Assembly: GCA_045645905.1 (NCBI GenBank)
Contig: JAZRJT010000007.1
Span: 1-6,717, forward strand
Length of the DNA: 6,717 nt
Source of the DNA: SIG440 sp045645905
Lineage (GTDB): Bacteria; Bacillota; Clostridia; Monoglobales; Monoglobaceae
Direction of reading: 5' to 3'
The notes below the pieces were generated by a model. The model saw only the letters and a program-made list of their open reading frames with translations. It was not told where the DNA came from and did not search any database. The position numbers and the translations under genes are program-made. This document shows, in pieces, positions 6,178 to 6,717 of the stretch (position 1 is its first letter; each line of letters begins with the position of its first letter).

Positions 6178-6225
6178 TAACTCCTTCCACCGCAAGCGGT
6201 CCCCCTTCCTCAAAGAGGAAGGCAC
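6177..6225 (-). repeat. Inverse-orientation, divergent copy of the double-hairpin repeat
   Basis: Read on the minus strand it has the same plan as the flanking repeats with different bases: an 8-bp stem with 3-nt loop (CCTTCCTC, TTT, GAGGAAGG; plus 6204-6222), a short G-rich linker, a second hairpin ACCGC-TT-GCGGT (plus 6189-6200), then a purine tail GGAAGGAGTTAT. The tail begins at the last base of the nuclease stop codon. On the plus strand the first hairpin has no T-run, so I do not call it a terminator. Confidence 0.7.
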
Positions 6226-6228
6226 TTT

Positions 6229-6342
6229 AATCCTCCCGTATAGCCTCCCGTACAGCCTCCCTCTTCGAGGGAGGTGGCACAGCGGCAACTGTGACGGAGG
6301 GAGTAGGTAGGTGGCACAGCGGCAGCTGTGACGGTGGGAGTA
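6229..6342 (+). repeat. Right copy of the G-rich double-hairpin repeat
   Basis: This is a direct repeat of 5680-5793 with 11 differences in 114 positions and no gaps. The 12-bp units are at 6229, 6241 and 6253, and the 8-bp hairpin has loop TTC. The two 37-bp units are at 6269-6305 and 6306-6342. In the first, the small hairpin is weakened (CACAGC against ACTGTG); in the second it is intact around GGCA. Three further G at 6343-6345 look like the start of a third unit. Confidence 0.92.
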
Positions 6343-6366
6343 GGGAAGACTATGCGAAAATAAACC

Positions 6367-6395
6367 TTGACATAAAACTAATATTATGATATTAT
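6367..6395 (+). promoter_or_regulatory. Promoter of the antisense (antitoxin) RNA
   Basis: TTGACA (6367-6372), 17 nt, TATTAT (6390-6395), with TGA before the -10 as an extended -10. It drives no open reading frame. Transcription would start near 6402 and end at the hairpin at 6450-6488. Confidence 0.8.
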
Positions 6396-6401
6396 AATTA
6401 T

Positions 6402-6489
6402 AGAAAAAGGCAAGACCTCAAACGGTTATGCCAAATAAATATCGTTTATAAAAAATAACGCACTACTTGGCGGTGGGCGTTATTTTTTT
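6402..6489 (+). ncRNA. Candidate type I antitoxin RNA, about 88 nt
   Basis: It is bounded by a strong promoter (6367-6395) and an intrinsic terminator, contains no plausible reading frame, and runs head-on into the toxin mRNA. A 5' hairpin pairs GGCAAGACC (6409-6417) with GGTTATGCC (6424-6432) around TCAAAC, with one A-A mismatch and one G-U. The 3' terminator hairpin is fully complementary to the 3' end of the toxin mRNA, which gives roughly 40 nt of antisense overlap including the toxin stop codon. The layout resembles RNA II of the par/fst locus and RatA of txpA/RatA. The ends are predicted to within a few bases. Expression and function are inference. Confidence 0.68.
6450..6488. terminator. 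Shared bidirectional terminator of toxin mRNA and antisense RNA
   Basis: AAAAAATAACGC (6450-6461) and GCGTTATTTTTT (6477-6488) form a perfect 12-bp stem with a 15-nt loop. T-runs follow on both strands, so it can stop transcription in either direction. The loop (6462-6476) holds CTTGGCGGT on the plus strand. The toxin stop codon lies inside the stem. Confidence 0.88.
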
Positions 6490-6548
6490 ATGGAAATTAC
6501 TAAAAGTAACAGAATAATCATAAATGAAATTATGTATTCATTATCCAT
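6480..6548 (-). CDS. Candidate type I toxin: 22-residue single-span hydrophobic peptide
   Basis: The peptide has an acidic start (MDNEY), one hydrophobic span (IISFMIILLLLVISI, 6-20) and a KK end, the usual plan of Fst/TxpA/holin-like type I toxins that insert in the inner membrane. The ATG at 6548 has AAAGGGGGG (6555-6563) about 7 nt upstream, a strong binding site. A consensus promoter (6650-6678) lies about 95 nt upstream, and the stop codon lies in the terminator stem, so the reading frame fits its transcript exactly. A convergent RNA from 6402 covers its 3' end. Short frames can arise by chance, but promoter, binding site, terminator and antisense RNA together make this one convincing. 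I do not recognise the exact peptide. Toxicity is inferred. Confidence 0.75.
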   Translation of the reverse strand: MDNEYIISFMIILLLLVISIKK

Positions 6549-6647
6549 AATCTATCCCCCCTTTCTGATAAAAATGAGAGGATGGCATAACCGCCCAGCT
6601 TTTACACTGTTTTAAGTCTTACCTTTTGTCAGATTTCTCCGACAAAA
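6549..6647 (-). promoter_or_regulatory. Structured 5' leader of the toxin mRNA
   Basis: At the 5' end TTTTGTCGGA and TCTGACAAAA can pair around a GAAA tetraloop (plus 6624-6647, one G-U). At least the inner six pairs remain if the start is near 6643. Further on, CTGGGCGGT (plus 6590-6598) can pair at 8 of 9 positions with ACCGCCAAG in the loop of the mRNA's own terminator (plus 6466-6474). The decamer CGGTTATGCC (plus 6584-6593) also occurs in the antisense RNA. These features suggest a leader that keeps the toxin message silent until processed or fully made. Confidence 0.55.
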
Positions 6648-6649
6648 AC

Positions 6650-6678
6650 ATTATACAACATATTTTATATTATTTCAA
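6650..6678 (-). promoter_or_regulatory. Toxin mRNA promoter
   Basis: On the minus strand TTGAAA (6678-6673), 17 nt, TATAAT (6655-6650): 11 of 12 consensus bases. Transcription would start near 6643 and end near 6445, an mRNA of about 200 nt. In the remaining 39 bases to the right edge I see no supported gene. Confidence 0.82.
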
Positions 6679-6717
6679 CATCTTTTTATAAAAACTCCTC
6701 CTCATTGTATAAAAAAG

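Noticed and set aside
6670..6705. Eleven-codon minus-strand frame at the right edge with GAGGAGG nearby
   Set aside because: It overlaps the -35 box of the toxin promoter, has no promoter of its own in the window and no recognisable product.

Overview
The window looks like a fragment of a low-GC, strictly anaerobic Clostridia (Bacillota) genome, possibly from an uncultured gut lineage. The reasons are consensus TTGACA/TATAAT promoters, strong AGGAGG ribosome binding sites, a flavin reductase-rubredoxin fusion, an ECF-type membrane component, and G-rich intergenic hairpin repeats of a kind I recall from Clostridia. Genus cannot be assigned from sequence alone.

Positions 1-3156 (minus strand) hold conserved housekeeping genes. 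metK (SAM synthetase) has a perfect-consensus promoter and its own terminator. It is followed by a tightly coupled set: recR, queG (ATGA overlap) and the 5' part of a TrmA/RlmD-type rRNA uracil methyltransferase (8-nt overlap), which runs off the left edge. Positions 3157-3367 are a divergent promoter region. From 3368 to 4606 (plus strand) a NiaX-like ECF transporter S component and an Hrb-like flavin reductase-rubredoxin protein form a likely two-gene operon ending in a clear terminator.

Positions 4607-6717 look accessory and AT-rich. They contain (a) a Fic AMP-transferase of the self-inhibited type, fused to an N-terminal helix-turn-helix, with a 12-bp inverted repeat over its own promoter; (b) a small DUF559 PD-(D/E)XK nuclease gene bracketed by G-rich double-hairpin repeats: two 114-bp direct copies about 90% identical, plus a third, divergent copy in inverse orientation directly behind the gene; and (c) at the right end, an apparent type I toxin-antitoxin locus.

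The toxin-antitoxin locus has a 22-codon hydrophobic peptide gene on the minus strand and a short convergent RNA on the plus strand. Each has its own promoter, and both end in one shared 12-bp bidirectional terminator hairpin. The RNAs carry a shared decamer and a possible 5'-3' long-range pairing, as expected for an RNA-regulated toxin. The two strongest candidates for something new are this peptide/antisense-RNA locus and the nuclease-plus-repeat unit beside it.
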